From NCBI RefSeq assembly GCF_903772925.1, contig NZ_LR812090.1, positions 810,629 through 874,628 of the forward strand: DNA of 64,000 nucleotides, in the 5' to 3' direction. Under the pieces are notes generated by a model that saw nothing but the letters and a program-made list of their open reading frames with translations, made no database searches and was not told where the DNA came from. Within the stretch, counting starts at the first letter, position 1; every line of letters starts with the position of its first letter. Made by a program: the position numbers and the translations under genes. Shown in pieces: positions 27,651 through 37,207 of the stretch. Source of the stretch: Alteromonas macleodii (lineage in GTDB: Bacteria > Pseudomonadota > Gammaproteobacteria > Enterobacterales > Alteromonadaceae).

Positions 27651-28901
27651 CTACGAGGTTTTTAGTTTTAGTTGTATCAGCGAAGCCTGCTTTTTCGTTT
27701 CTAACAATTTAGCGTTAAGTTCGGCATTCGAGCGAGGGAGATTTAAATATTCTTCAAGAGCAGCCAAATCGTCTAATTCTTTAGGGATATTAATCGTAAA
27801 CAAAATAAGTTCATCTAGAATCCCTCTTAAGATTTCTAAGTAATCTGCACTTGTCTTCGACGTTACCCCTTTATGCACAAAATCATTCCTTGATTCTCTT
27901 AATACAAGCAATAAGCTCTTAACTAATTCGTGATCGTTCCAAATTGAAGATGCTTTTTTTACTGTATCAGAGTAATTGGAGTCAGTGACGGTGAAATATT
28001 CCAATACGCTCCAGAGCATTGTAAACGAGAGTTTCGGGTTAGCAATGTCCAAAGCTTCAACATACATTGTTAGTCCATGACCCACCCACTTCCCAATTTT
28101 AAGAGTCTTCACTCGGTTTACGATATGGAGACAATTTTTAGTAAATAAGTTCGCGTTGGGCAAATTAGTAATTTTTCTATTGCTCCTCGTGTATTCAGGT
28201 TCATAGTGAGTTAGGTCTGAAAAAGCTTCACCATCTTTAGAGTGAACTGTATGTGTTGGTCCTGAAAATACATAGTTTTCAGGCCCATAGGATTTAATGA
28301 GGTGTTTCCTCTTGAGACTGTAAGAGAAGTTTAACGCTGCCCTTACTATTTCAATTTGATGAAAAGCTTTGTGATATGCTTCTTGAGGTGAGCGGGCTGA
28401 CACATAACTTACACAGTAGACATCATGAGGTGTAGAAGCCTTTCCGTGATAATTACCTATATTATCTTCTTCTATTTTTCTAGACTTTTGATAAGCTTTT
28501 GGAAGTGAGCGCATCAACTTAATTCTAACTCCATTTAGAGTAAAATTAAGCCCATTTGGCAATAACTGTGAATCGATAGATAGCTGCGTAATAACCCTGA
28601 ATGAAAGAATAACTGAATTTAAAACTTCTAAGTGACGTCTATTGAAATTTTTAAAAAAAGATTTTTCGTTCAAGCCCCCATCTTTAATAGAGTCGTAAAT
28701 CGCTTGTCGAACAATATCGCTCTTTTCATAGTCGGATATTGATAGGTCAAAGTCTACTGTCTTTTCCAGGATTGCATAGTATGTGATTACTTCCATAGAA
28801 GATAACGACATAGATTTTTCATCTTTGACAGCAATAAACTTCTCTATGAATTCTAAAACAGCTTTTACTGAGCCCTTCAGGCTTTTTCCTCTTGATATCA
28901 C
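27651..28901 (-). CDS. HEPN-domain protein (Apea-like), candidate defence ribonuclease
   Basis: 416 residues, unlike its chromosomal neighbours in its high Lys, Asn and Ser content and AT-rich codons. No family covers the N-terminal two thirds with certainty. Near the C-terminus the helix FTMLWSVLEYFTV is followed by VLRESRNDFVHKG, an R-x4-H motif (Arg338, His343) typical of HEPN ribonucleases, in the arrangement seen in Apea-like HEPN proteins. HEPN proteins of this kind occur in abortive-infection systems, where they cleave RNA after phage sensing. Location within an rnpB-att island supports a defence role, but this is inference. Translation on the minus strand runs from ATG at 28901. Confidence 0.6.
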   Translation of the reverse strand: MISRGKSLKGSVKAVLEFIEKFIAVKDEKSMSLSSMEVITYYAILEKTVDFDLSISDYEKSDIVRQAIYDSIKDGGLNEKSFFKNFNRRHLEVLNSVILSFRVITQLSIDSQLLPNGLNFTLNGVRIKLMRSLPKAYQKSRKIEEDNIGNYHGKASTPHDVYCVSYVSARSPQEAYHKAFHQIEIVRAALNFSYSLKRKHLIKSYGPENYVFSGPTHTVHSKDGEAFSDLTHYEPEYTRSNRKITNLPNANLFTKNCLHIVNRVKTLKIGKWVGHGLTMYVEALDIANPKLSFTMLWSVLEYFTVTDSNYSDTVKKASSIWNDHELVKSLLLVLRESRNDFVHKGVTSKTSADYLEILRGILDELILFTINIPKELDDLAALEEYLNLPRSNAELNAKLLETKKQASLIQLKLKTS

Positions 28902-29064
28902 AGCGTTTGTCCTTGCGTCCCAAAGATATGTCAGATGCTGTCAGAATAGATACCATGTTGTTATCAGGCCTGTCCGATCAAATGATGGCTAATCCATGTA
29001 AAAAAATGGTGTCTATCTATCCTTATGTATTTAACGACGTTTTTCTCCTCAAGATCAATTTTAT

Positions 29065-30288
29065 TTATAGGCTGTAAAATATTTTAAATATAAGGTCAAA
29101 AAAATCTGGGTCTCTACGAAACTTCGTGTTTTTTTCTATACTTTTAATATTGGTTGTCGGTATGATTTTTCCGTTTTTATTGTTGTCAATTAATACAGTA
29201 TATTTTTCGCCTATACTTACAATCTTCGTATTTTCTATTGATGTTTGATTATCTACCTTTATGGTATATTCGTGCTCGTAGTTATCGCTTTTCAAGTTTT
29301 GAATCTTCTCTTCAGATTTTGTGTGTATCTGAAAAAAATAGCAGACGAAAACAAGGGTCAATATAATTGGTTTAATTGGTGTTCTGAAATAGTGAAAAGG
29401 AATTTTTCCTAGTAGTGAAAGAAGCACTGCCATCACATTAAGCATGAGAATATTTTCAAATTGTGAATTTCCTCGCTTAGTATCTTCAAGAAACATAAGA
29501 AAAGCAGTGACATTGGCTAGAATTATAACCACACAAACGAAAGAAACTACTTTATCACTTTTATCATTTCGGTGTGTGTTAGTTATACTGCGCTCTATTG
29601 AATCGCCCACACCCCATATCATCATGGTTGCGGGAAGTAATGACCAGAGAAAAGCATAGGAAATAGTGGTGAGGTTTCCATATAAATAATCTGAAATTGT
29701 TAAAATTCCATCTGGTGGTAGCCCTAAATAATCAAAAGTTCGCGTGTGGAAGTAATAGCCGCCAATAACAAGAAGGACTGTGAATAAGCTTATCATACTT
29801 TGTATATTGAATTTGAATTCAGATAAGCTATTAGAAATTATCGCCGCCTTTTCATTTTTTATCTTTTCTTTATCTTTAGCAAGACGTGATTTTAACATTG
29901 ATTTGAAATGATTGCGTGACTCTTTCCGCTTTGATTTTAAGTCCGTATAATAAAGGTTTTCTTCTGTTTTGTATTTTAATGAATATTTTATTAAATATTC
30001 TCTTGTGGATTCAGACTTGCTTCTATTGGCTTTCGAAAGCCAAAATAAATAAAACTGATCTTTTAAAAATTTATCTGTTTTAGCCCAGCTAATAACTGAG
30101 TGTGTGATATCGTCTAGGGGGAGTTTTTCTGTTTGGATCCCAGCCAAATATCTATATGTGTTTGAACATGTCTTTTCAGCGGTCTGGAAATCCAAATCAG
30201 GATAAAGGCTATCGCAAATCCAATTAACACGCTCTTGAGCTGCACTTAGAAATATTTTGTCTCTTTTATCATTCAAGAAACTTAACAC
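29065..30288 (-). CDS. Orphan membrane protein of the rnpB island
   Basis: 407 residues; not recognised. A charged, Lys-rich cytoplasmic N-terminal region (about 1-155, with a helical stretch KSMLKSRLAKDKEKIKNEKA) is followed by about five membrane helices (near 163-180, 208-228, 248-268, 283-300 and 306-323). A C-terminal soluble region (about 325-407) is rich in beta-type residues. Codon use is AT-rich like the HEPN gene, from which it is separated by 163 bp on the same strand. Membrane proteins paired with HEPN or other effectors are common in defence cassettes, but no such role can be shown here. Confidence 0.6.
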   Translation of the reverse strand: MLSFLNDKRDKIFLSAAQERVNWICDSLYPDLDFQTAEKTCSNTYRYLAGIQTEKLPLDDITHSVISWAKTDKFLKDQFYLFWLSKANRSKSESTREYLIKYSLKYKTEENLYYTDLKSKRKESRNHFKSMLKSRLAKDKEKIKNEKAAIISNSLSEFKFNIQSMISLFTVLLVIGGYYFHTRTFDYLGLPPDGILTISDYLYGNLTTISYAFLWSLLPATMMIWGVGDSIERSITNTHRNDKSDKVVSFVCVVIILANVTAFLMFLEDTKRGNSQFENILMLNVMAVLLSLLGKIPFHYFRTPIKPIILTLVFVCYFFQIHTKSEEKIQNLKSDNYEHEYTIKVDNQTSIENTKIVSIGEKYTVLIDNNKNGKIIPTTNIKSIEKNTKFRRDPDFFDLIFKIFYSL

Positions 30289-30618
30289 TTAATTATTTCC
30301 TTATATTCGAAGCCTAGGTTTTCCTAAATTGAATTCAACTTTGACTTAAGTAATAACACTACCATCTACCGTAGACAATACAATGTTGGGTTGAAAAGCT
30401 ACAAATTGTAAGTGCACACAAGCTATAACACACTTTTTATTCTACACGTTAACTGCAACTGCTATTTTCTACGCACATATATAACTTAGACGGCTTACGG
30501 CCAACTCCACTCTTTTCCAAAATGACTTTTCAAAAGCTCTTTTAGGTGAGGCATTTTTCTTAATCAGGTGAAGCCTCTACCTGAAAGTTAACCCTCAGGC
30601 AGAGACATTTATCGCGCG
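30289..30618. other. Island right edge and TBDR 3' flank
   Basis: 330 bp without a supported gene. The first 200 bp are AT-rich and belong to the island. The rnpB-end repeat lies at 30491-30513. Beyond it, GC content returns to that of the chromosome, and an imperfect hairpin near 30545-30590 (AGGTGAGGC with GCCTCTACCT) may serve as terminator of the TonB-dependent receptor gene on the minus strand. Confidence 0.4.
30491..30513 (+). repeat. attR-like copy of the rnpB 3' end
   Basis: Exact 23-base duplicate of 27311-27333 in the same orientation, 3.18 kb away, closing the AT-rich island. Only the last bases of rnpB are present here; the rest of the RNA gene is not duplicated. Confidence 0.8.
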
Positions 30619-33015
30619 TTACTGGAAGAAGTAGCGGAACGTTGCGCCTACTGTGCGAGGCTGGTTCACCGTAAACCCAAGTCGAGCACGTCCACCGCGT
30701 TCTCTATCAAACGAAAGCTGTGCGTTTTCATCAAACAGGTTGTTGGCATATAGCAAGATTTCGTAGTCATCGTAGGTAAGACCAAAGCTCATATTCATTG
30801 TACCGTAGTCGTCTAGCAACAAATCTAACTCTGTTGTTTCTGTACCGGTTGCACCACCAAAGGCAAGCCCTGATGTGAAGGTGCCTGCGCCAGCAACTTG
30901 ATCACTAGGTTGTGTAATGCGGTCGCCCACGTATTGATAAGAGCCTTGGAAGTAGGTGCTGTTTGACGAGAATAAAGGCTGCGCTAAATCATAGGTAAAT
31001 GCGATAGCGAAGCTTTCTTCAGGTACTGAGGCCAAACGGTTGCCATCTTCAACGCCACCTAGCACCGCACCATCGCCGTCAACAACCGTTGAATCGAACT
31101 CAGCTTCGATAATGCTTCCGGTTAATGAGAAAAATAGCTGGTCGGTAAACTGACGTGTAAGTTCAAATTCAATACCTTGGGTATGGGCTTCAGGTACGTT
31201 AAATGACACCCGTGAAGAACAAGAACCCGCATCTAAGGTAACTTGAAGGTCTTCAATGTCGTTGTAGAAAGCTGACACGTTTGCTGTCCAGCCCCGTCCT
31301 GACGACTTCATGCCTATCTCATAGTTAGTGAGTTTTTCATCGTCATAGTCTTGGAATGAACCAAAGATGGCTTCGTCTTGGTCGGTACACAAGCTTCTAT
31401 TTAGCGGGTCATTTACACCACCAAGTCTAAAGCCTTGCGATACTTGGGCATTTAAATTCACGTTTTCATTCAGGCTATACTGACCAATTACGCGTGATGT
31501 GAAGCCGTCTGACTCTGTCGAATCAGTTTGGTTGTCGCCGTTGGCAAACAAGCCGCCGGAAATAAATTGGCGCTCTTCTTCATAATCGTAAAAGCGAGAG
31601 CCCACGGTCATTTTGAAGTCATCGTTAACTTGATAGTTCACTTCACCAAACACAGCAAGCTGCTTTAGGTCATAAGGCAAGTAGGCGTTGTACGGCGAAT
31701 CGGCCTCAAAGCCATTGGAAACCGCTGCCGACGTTCCTTCACCTAATGTAGCATCTGTAAACGCATCATAGCCGGGGGTAGGAAGTGACTGATCGTAAAC
31801 GCGTTCAGTTGAAGAGTAGAAAGCGCCAACTAACCAGTCTAGTGCACCATCGTCATTAGACGCGGCGCGAAGCTCAAAGGTGTCTTGCTCTACTTCGGTT
31901 CTATCCAATAAGTTCGACGGTAATAATACGGCTTCATCCGGGAAACCTAAGTCGATACTCACCGAACCGGAGAGTGCGCTGGCATCACGGCTAACCAGTA
32001 TATCTCGGTCGGTATAGCTATAAACAAAGGTAAAGTCGGCAACATCAGCTTGATATTCAGCGGTTATATCAGCTATCAAGGTTTCATCAGTAAACCCTTC
32101 CTCAAGCAAAAGATACTGTTCGCGCTCACCCAATTGAATAGCAGGGCGTGTCGTAGTGTAAGGGTTTGCAAACACGTTGTAGACTTCTTCCCTGTTAAAC
32201 CCGTTCATCTCGAGCTCTTGGTAAATAAGTCGTGGCGTTATGGTGAGTTTATCATTAGGTGCGATAACAAACGCTACACGTCCGCCAGTTCTGTCACCGT
32301 CATTAACGTCCTCCCTAAACGCGCCGTTCTCACCAAGGGCATCAATAAACCCCGCATAATCGGTGCGATATACCACTGCACGCATAGCAACTGTATCTGA
32401 GATTGGTACGTTGACCATACCTTTTACATGACCGCCAACACCGCCGTCTGTCACACTGTTAAGGTTAGCTTCAAACTTACCTTCAAATGTGTCTAATTCA
32501 GGCTGGTTGGTAATGTAACGAAGAGTCCCGCCGATAGAGCCCGAGCCGAAAAGTGTACCCTGCGGCCCACGTAGGGTTTCTATGCGGTTAAGATCAAAAA
32601 GATCGAGGTCTGGGGTAAACAGAGATAATGAAATAACGCTTTCATCAAGATAGACACCAACTTGCTCTTTAACGCCAGGTTGGTCTCGTACTATTTGCCC
32701 TGCCGATACACCACGCATTGAAACCTGACTTTGCCCCGGTCCCAAATTTTGAATAGAGACGCTCGCTACGTTTCTAGCGACGTCTTCCAAATTACCAGCG
32801 CCGCTGCGCTCAAAGTCTCGCTGGGTTTGTGCATTAATTGAAAAAGGAATGTCTTCAATGGATTCAGCGCGCTTTGTTGCCGTTACTATAATTTGCTCAA
32901 AGTCATCATCATCCGCTTGTTGTGTGTCCTGTGCAATTGCACCAGAGCTAAGCAGTCCCATTACTGCAACGCTAAGCGTGCTTCGTCTAAACGACGGTTT
33001 TTTTATTTTAAACAT
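30619..33015 (-). CDS. TonB-dependent receptor
   Basis: 798 residues from the ATG at 33015, which begins a signal peptide (MFKIKKPSFRRSTLSVAVMG ... SSGAIAQ). An upstream in-frame start at 33147 would add 44 unconserved residues ahead of the signal and is rejected. The TonB box region is FEQIIVTATKRAESIEDIPF; the plug domain runs to about residue 180 and contains IETLRGPQGTLFGSGSIGGT. The rest is a 22-strand barrel ending in aromatic Phe (RTVGATFRYFFQ). Such receptors import iron complexes, vitamin B12, or plant and algal glycans. The plug motifs resemble the large non-siderophore group of Alteromonadales and sphingomonads, but the substrate is unknown. No Fur box was seen upstream. Confidence 0.9.
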   Translation of the reverse strand: MFKIKKPSFRRSTLSVAVMGLLSSGAIAQDTQQADDDDFEQIIVTATKRAESIEDIPFSINAQTQRDFERSGAGNLEDVARNVASVSIQNLGPGQSQVSMRGVSAGQIVRDQPGVKEQVGVYLDESVISLSLFTPDLDLFDLNRIETLRGPQGTLFGSGSIGGTLRYITNQPELDTFEGKFEANLNSVTDGGVGGHVKGMVNVPISDTVAMRAVVYRTDYAGFIDALGENGAFREDVNDGDRTGGRVAFVIAPNDKLTITPRLIYQELEMNGFNREEVYNVFANPYTTTRPAIQLGEREQYLLLEEGFTDETLIADITAEYQADVADFTFVYSYTDRDILVSRDASALSGSVSIDLGFPDEAVLLPSNLLDRTEVEQDTFELRAASNDDGALDWLVGAFYSSTERVYDQSLPTPGYDAFTDATLGEGTSAAVSNGFEADSPYNAYLPYDLKQLAVFGEVNYQVNDDFKMTVGSRFYDYEEERQFISGGLFANGDNQTDSTESDGFTSRVIGQYSLNENVNLNAQVSQGFRLGGVNDPLNRSLCTDQDEAIFGSFQDYDDEKLTNYEIGMKSSGRGWTANVSAFYNDIEDLQVTLDAGSCSSRVSFNVPEAHTQGIEFELTRQFTDQLFFSLTGSIIEAEFDSTVVDGDGAVLGGVEDGNRLASVPEESFAIAFTYDLAQPLFSSNSTYFQGSYQYVGDRITQPSDQVAGAGTFTSGLAFGGATGTETTELDLLLDDYGTMNMSFGLTYDDYEILLYANNLFDENAQLSFDRERGGRARLGFTVNQPRTVGATFRYFFQ

Positions 33016-33385
33016 AAGTCCATCCAAGGTGGTTGTTTCTATTTTGTTATTAGGCAAGGGTGTAATGTGGCAAAAAATGTTGGCTTTTTCTATATGTTGG
33101 GAGATAAATATTTCTACTTTAGTAGTGTAAGGTGTTTTGCATTTCATTATGTTTCTTTTTTGTTAATTGTCTTTTTGGCGTTGAAAATGCGTCTAAAAGG
33201 TCAAAATAAGTGTCTATTAGGCTAATTACATCGCAAATAATCTAGGTATGATCCCGCTTAGATGAGGTTTAGCTTTTACATAAAAATATCTTAGTTCTAG
33301 CAAACGGCTGATGAAAAGATAGTCAAAGGGCAAAACCCTTACCCAAACCGAAGAGCAAAAACGAAAGTCATACGAGAGAAGTGCA
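33016..33385. promoter_or_regulatory. Divergent promoter region between TBDR and DMT transporter
   Basis: 370 bp of AT-rich sequence between divergent genes. No gene, Fur-box or strong palindrome was recognised. A weak candidate for the rightward promoter is TTACAT (33226-33231) and TATGAT (33247-33252), but their spacing of 15 is short. Confidence 0.3.
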
Positions 33386-34330
33386 ATGGAAAAGCCAGTA
33401 AGAGCCAATGAATTACTAAAAGGTATGCTAGCAATTGTTGTTGCCAGTTTTCTGTGGGGGACAACAGGTACTGCAGCACAGTTTGCGCCCCAAATCAGCC
33501 CACTGGCCATTGGTGCGTTTGCCATGGGGATAGGTGGTGTACTGCTTTGCTTAAATGCTAGAAAATCGTTAATAGAAGATGCACGAGTTCTATTGGCTAA
33601 ACCACTCACCTTTTTATTTGGTAGTGCTTGCGTTGCAATTTATCCGCTCGCTTTTTACAGCGCTATGCGCTTATCGGGTGTAGCAATAGGTACTGTAGTA
33701 TCTATTGCTAGTGCACCTTTATTCGCGGCGCTTCTAGAGTATTTTCTAAGTAAAAGGCCCGTATCCTTAAAATGGTTTATAAGTTTTATATTCGGCGCAT
33801 TGGGAATTGGCCTGTTAGCTATAGGCAAAGCTGAGGGGGCGTTGGAGCTATCAGCGTCTAATAATAAACAGATATTCGGCGTTACTTTGGGGTTAATTGC
33901 TGGTTTAACTTACGCGGGGTATTCATGGGCTGCAAAGCAACACATTGACACTGGTGCAAACTCAAAATCTGCTATGGCCGGGTTATTCGGCTGTGCTGCG
34001 CTAGTCTTATTGCCCTCTCTTTGGTTTACCGGTCATAACCTGTTTGCTAACGCTATTCACACGAGTGTTTCACTTTATATGGCCGTAGTGCCAATGTTTC
34101 TTGGATACTTGCTGTTTGGCTATGGTCTTCGCACTACTGAAGCCAGTAAAGCCACGCTTATCACACTAATAGAACCATTGGTTGCGACACTTTTCGCTAT
34201 CTTCCTTATTGGTGAAGTGTTCAAGCCGGTGGGGTGGGTTGGCATGACGCTAGTGTGTCTTTGCCTTTTAATCCAGTCGATTAAATTTCCTTTTGCACTA
34301 AAGCGCTATGGCAGAAAAGCAGCGGCATAG
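33386..34330 (+). CDS. DMT-family (EamA) transporter
   Basis: 314 residues with ten predicted membrane helices in two EamA repeats (about 10-140 and 165-300). The N-terminal VVASFLWGTTGTAAQFAPQI and the C-terminal-half FLGYLLFGYGLRTTEASKAT with LIEPLVATLFAIFLIGEVFK are typical of the family. Members export or import small metabolites such as amino acids or nucleosides; this one's substrate cannot be inferred. It stands alone, convergent with the histidine kinase gene, whose stop is 6 bp away. Confidence 0.88.
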   Translation: MEKPVRANELLKGMLAIVVASFLWGTTGTAAQFAPQISPLAIGAFAMGIGGVLLCLNARKSLIEDARVLLAKPLTFLFGSACVAIYPLAFYSAMRLSGVAIGTVVSIASAPLFAALLEYFLSKRPVSLKWFISFIFGALGIGLLAIGKAEGALELSASNNKQIFGVTLGLIAGLTYAGYSWAAKQHIDTGANSKSAMAGLFGCAALVLLPSLWFTGHNLFANAIHTSVSLYMAVVPMFLGYLLFGYGLRTTEASKATLITLIEPLVATLFAIFLIGEVFKPVGWVGMTLVCLCLLIQSIKFPFALKRYGRKAAA

Positions 34331-34336
34331 CCTTAT

Positions 34337-37207
34337 TTATATCAATTCACTATTCCTTTCAGTACTTGCCCAGTGATCGACTTTATCGATAAGGTCTTCA
34401 GCATCGAAGGGCTTACTTAAATAATCGTCCATTCCCGCTTCAACACAGCGTTCTTTATCACCTTTCATTGCATTTGCGGTCAGAGCGATTATCGGAACGT
34501 TTAGGTAACGCTCTCCAGCTTCCCCGTTTCTAATGCGCTTAGTTGCTTCAAAACCATCCATTTCTGGCATTTGACAATCCATCAAGATGACATCAAAGGT
34601 CACCTTCATTTTATTCAGTGCCTCTAATGCTTCTAAGCCAGACTTGGCGCTAAGGGTAGTATGGTTGCTTAGGTGCTGTTTCACGATTATCTGATTGATA
34701 TCGTTGTCTTCAACAATAAGTACTTTACGCTTTTTACCTTTTTCTCGTTTTAACGAGGACGCGTGGTGCACAGGGACTAGCAAAGTCTCATCTGCAGGCT
34801 CAAGAGAAATAGTGAAAGAGAACGTACTCCCGTGACCTTTTACACTTTCAAGTTTTATGTTGCCACCCATAAGTTCACAAAGTTGCTTGCTAATTGATAA
34901 ACCTAGACCGGTTCCGCCGAACTTGCGGGTAGTTGATAGATCTTCTTGCGTGAAGACATCGAAAATAGTGCTTTGCTTATCTTGCGCAATACCTATTCCC
35001 GTGTCTTTTACGCTACATAAAAGTGTAAGGCTGTCGTCTGCGTCTTGTTTAATACTAGTAGTTACTTCAATGTATCCAGTGTCAGTAAACTTGACGGCGT
35101 TGCCCAACAAGTTCGACAAAATTTGCCTGAAACGCACGTCATCACCTTGTACAACGTGGAACCCCTGTAAATCAAAGTGGAAATGTAGCTCAAGGCCTTT
35201 TTCTTGGCACATGATGGCGTACTGACTTTGAAGATTCTCAAGGGACTCCAAAATATCGAAAGGATTATCTTCGATTTGTAGCTGCCCTGCTTCAATTTTA
35301 GAAAAGTCTAAAATGTCATTTACGATATGTAAAAGGCCTTGAATACTAAACTTAGCGAGTGAAAGGTAATGCTTCTGCTCTTCAGTAAGTTCAGAGTTCG
35401 CCATTAGCTGCAAAACACCAGATATGCCGTGTATAGGCGTGCGTATTTCGTGGCTCATACTTGCTAAGAAGCTGGATTTTAGTCGAGCAGACTCCTCGGC
35501 TTTGTCTCTCGCTTCTTGAAGGTATTGCTCAGTTTGTCGCTGCTGCGTAACATCTTGTTGAAAACCGATGTAATGCGTCACTTCGCCATTGGTTTTGACT
35601 GGGGTCAAATTTAATCGGTTATAAAACGCGCTGCCGTCTTTTCTGTAGTTAAGTAGTGTAGTTTCTATAGGCTCACGTGTCGCAACGGCTTTTCGTATTT
35701 GCTCAACGGTTTGCTTACTGGTTTCGTCACCTTGCATAGAGCGACAGTTGTGCCCGATCATTTCACTTCGTTTGTAGCCAGTTAATTCTTCAAACGCACT
35801 ATTTACATAAATAATTGGCTGTCCGACCCGTTTAACGTCAGAAATAATAATTGAAACAGTCGCTTCATCCATGGCATGGGTAAGCACGTTTACGTGGCTT
35901 TCTAATGCACGCTGCTCGGTAACGTCACTTCCTACATATATATCACCACGAATATTGCCATTTGCGTCAGCAAGGGATGCTTTTGTCCAACGAATATAAC
36001 GTTCTTTGCCCGAATTAACTGAAAAGTGCGTCAGCTCATCGCTCTGCTTTGCTGATAACTTCCGTACTATCAGCTTTAATATTGCGTTCTTTTCACCGTA
36101 TTGGTCATCGCAAAAAATGTCGAAGCGTTTATTTGAAATGAGGATTTCTTGATTCTGATCGACCACGACCAGCATGTCGCCCATCGATTCTAATACATTG
36201 GAAAATTGCTCGTTAGAGAGTGATACCTCGGTCAAGTCCCAGATAAGCTTATCGAAAGCGGCTCGAATGTCGGCTAACTCTTTTGCCTCAATTTGCGATT
36301 CATTGTTTAAAGACGTTGTATTGTCACTGTTAAGGCGATTTTTAATATCGTCATAAAGCGTTGAAAGGGTTCGCTCGGCCAAGGTTCCGGTCATACTCAC
36401 CATATGCAATATAATGAAAATGAACCCCACAACCATTGCTAGTAAAACAATACCTGTCCAGGCAACCTCTCTGTATGCAGTAATAGTTGGTTTAACGCTG
36501 TATAACTGAAGATTCTTCCAGCTGGTTTGCTTAATAGAATAGCCACTTTGATTAAACGCTAAAAAGCTTGAGTTTGGCGCTATTAAAGAGGGCTCGCTAC
36601 TAAATAGTACGTTTCCGTTTGAATCTGTGACTAACTGGTTAGTAAGTCTAGGGTAGGGCGCGAGTAATGATTGAAGGCTATCGACGTACATGACAAGGGC
36701 ACCTTCAGAGACGCCATTGAGCAGAACGGGAACGCTGATGACTACTCCGTATTTAGATACGGACGAAAAGGTGTTTGATGAGCCAAGCGTTTGCTGACGC
36801 CAAGCACTGCTTAACGACTCGGGAAGCGTAGCACTCCAGTTTTTGTCGATAACTTTCTCACCTGCAAAATCAAACAGTGCAAATTCTACCGTTTTTGCCT
36901 GGGTAAGATTTAAAGAGCGAAAAAACATAGGTAGGTAATTATCTCGCTGCTGTAAATCAACCAGCGAATTAATAATAATGTCGTTTGCCGCTAGATCAGC
37001 TAGCTGACGCGTTGTATCGCTAACGATGAAGCTAATATCTTGCTCGAGCCCTTCTACCGACTGCTGCTGAAGGGCATTACTTTGCTTGACAATGAAATGA
37101 AAGGAAAGGGCAACTAGCGTAATAGACAGCACTGCTATTAGTAGCGCTAGCCTTGGGATCATGCTTGAAAGCAATAAAGAACGCAGCCTCATAGGTTCAT
37201 GCTGCAT
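34337..37207 (-). CDS. Hybrid sensor histidine kinase with PAS domains and receiver
   Basis: 956 residues. Order: membrane helix (about 16-38), periplasmic sensor region (about 40-245), second helix (about 247-270), a linker, two PAS domains (about 330-430 and 440-555, the second with IYVNSAFEELTGYKRSEMIG and HNCRSMQG), HisKA with the phospho-acceptor His in LASMSHEIRTPIHGISGVLQ, HATPase with SNLLGNAVKFTDTG and GTGLGLSISKQLCELMGG, and a receiver (KVLIVEDNDINQIIVK, phospho-acceptor in DVILMDCQMPEMDGFEATK). No output domain or partner regulator is nearby. The start overlaps the stop of the periplasmic binding protein gene by one base (TAATG), so the two proteins probably act as one sensor. Confidence 0.92.
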   Translation of the reverse strand: MQHEPMRLRSLLLSSMIPRLALLIAVLSITLVALSFHFIVKQSNALQQQSVEGLEQDISFIVSDTTRQLADLAANDIIINSLVDLQQRDNYLPMFFRSLNLTQAKTVEFALFDFAGEKVIDKNWSATLPESLSSAWRQQTLGSSNTFSSVSKYGVVISVPVLLNGVSEGALVMYVDSLQSLLAPYPRLTNQLVTDSNGNVLFSSEPSLIAPNSSFLAFNQSGYSIKQTSWKNLQLYSVKPTITAYREVAWTGIVLLAMVVGFIFIILHMVSMTGTLAERTLSTLYDDIKNRLNSDNTTSLNNESQIEAKELADIRAAFDKLIWDLTEVSLSNEQFSNVLESMGDMLVVVDQNQEILISNKRFDIFCDDQYGEKNAILKLIVRKLSAKQSDELTHFSVNSGKERYIRWTKASLADANGNIRGDIYVGSDVTEQRALESHVNVLTHAMDEATVSIIISDVKRVGQPIIYVNSAFEELTGYKRSEMIGHNCRSMQGDETSKQTVEQIRKAVATREPIETTLLNYRKDGSAFYNRLNLTPVKTNGEVTHYIGFQQDVTQQRQTEQYLQEARDKAEESARLKSSFLASMSHEIRTPIHGISGVLQLMANSELTEEQKHYLSLAKFSIQGLLHIVNDILDFSKIEAGQLQIEDNPFDILESLENLQSQYAIMCQEKGLELHFHFDLQGFHVVQGDDVRFRQILSNLLGNAVKFTDTGYIEVTTSIKQDADDSLTLLCSVKDTGIGIAQDKQSTIFDVFTQEDLSTTRKFGGTGLGLSISKQLCELMGGNIKLESVKGHGSTFSFTISLEPADETLLVPVHHASSLKREKGKKRKVLIVEDNDINQIIVKQHLSNHTTLSAKSGLEALEALNKMKVTFDVILMDCQMPEMDGFEATKRIRNGEAGERYLNVPIIALTANAMKGDKERCVEAGMDDYLSKPFDAEDLIDKVDHWASTERNSELI

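Noticed and set aside
33016..33385. Fur box upstream of the TonB-dependent receptor
   Set aside because: No match to the GATAATGATTATC-type pattern could be found by eye, so iron regulation is not claimed.
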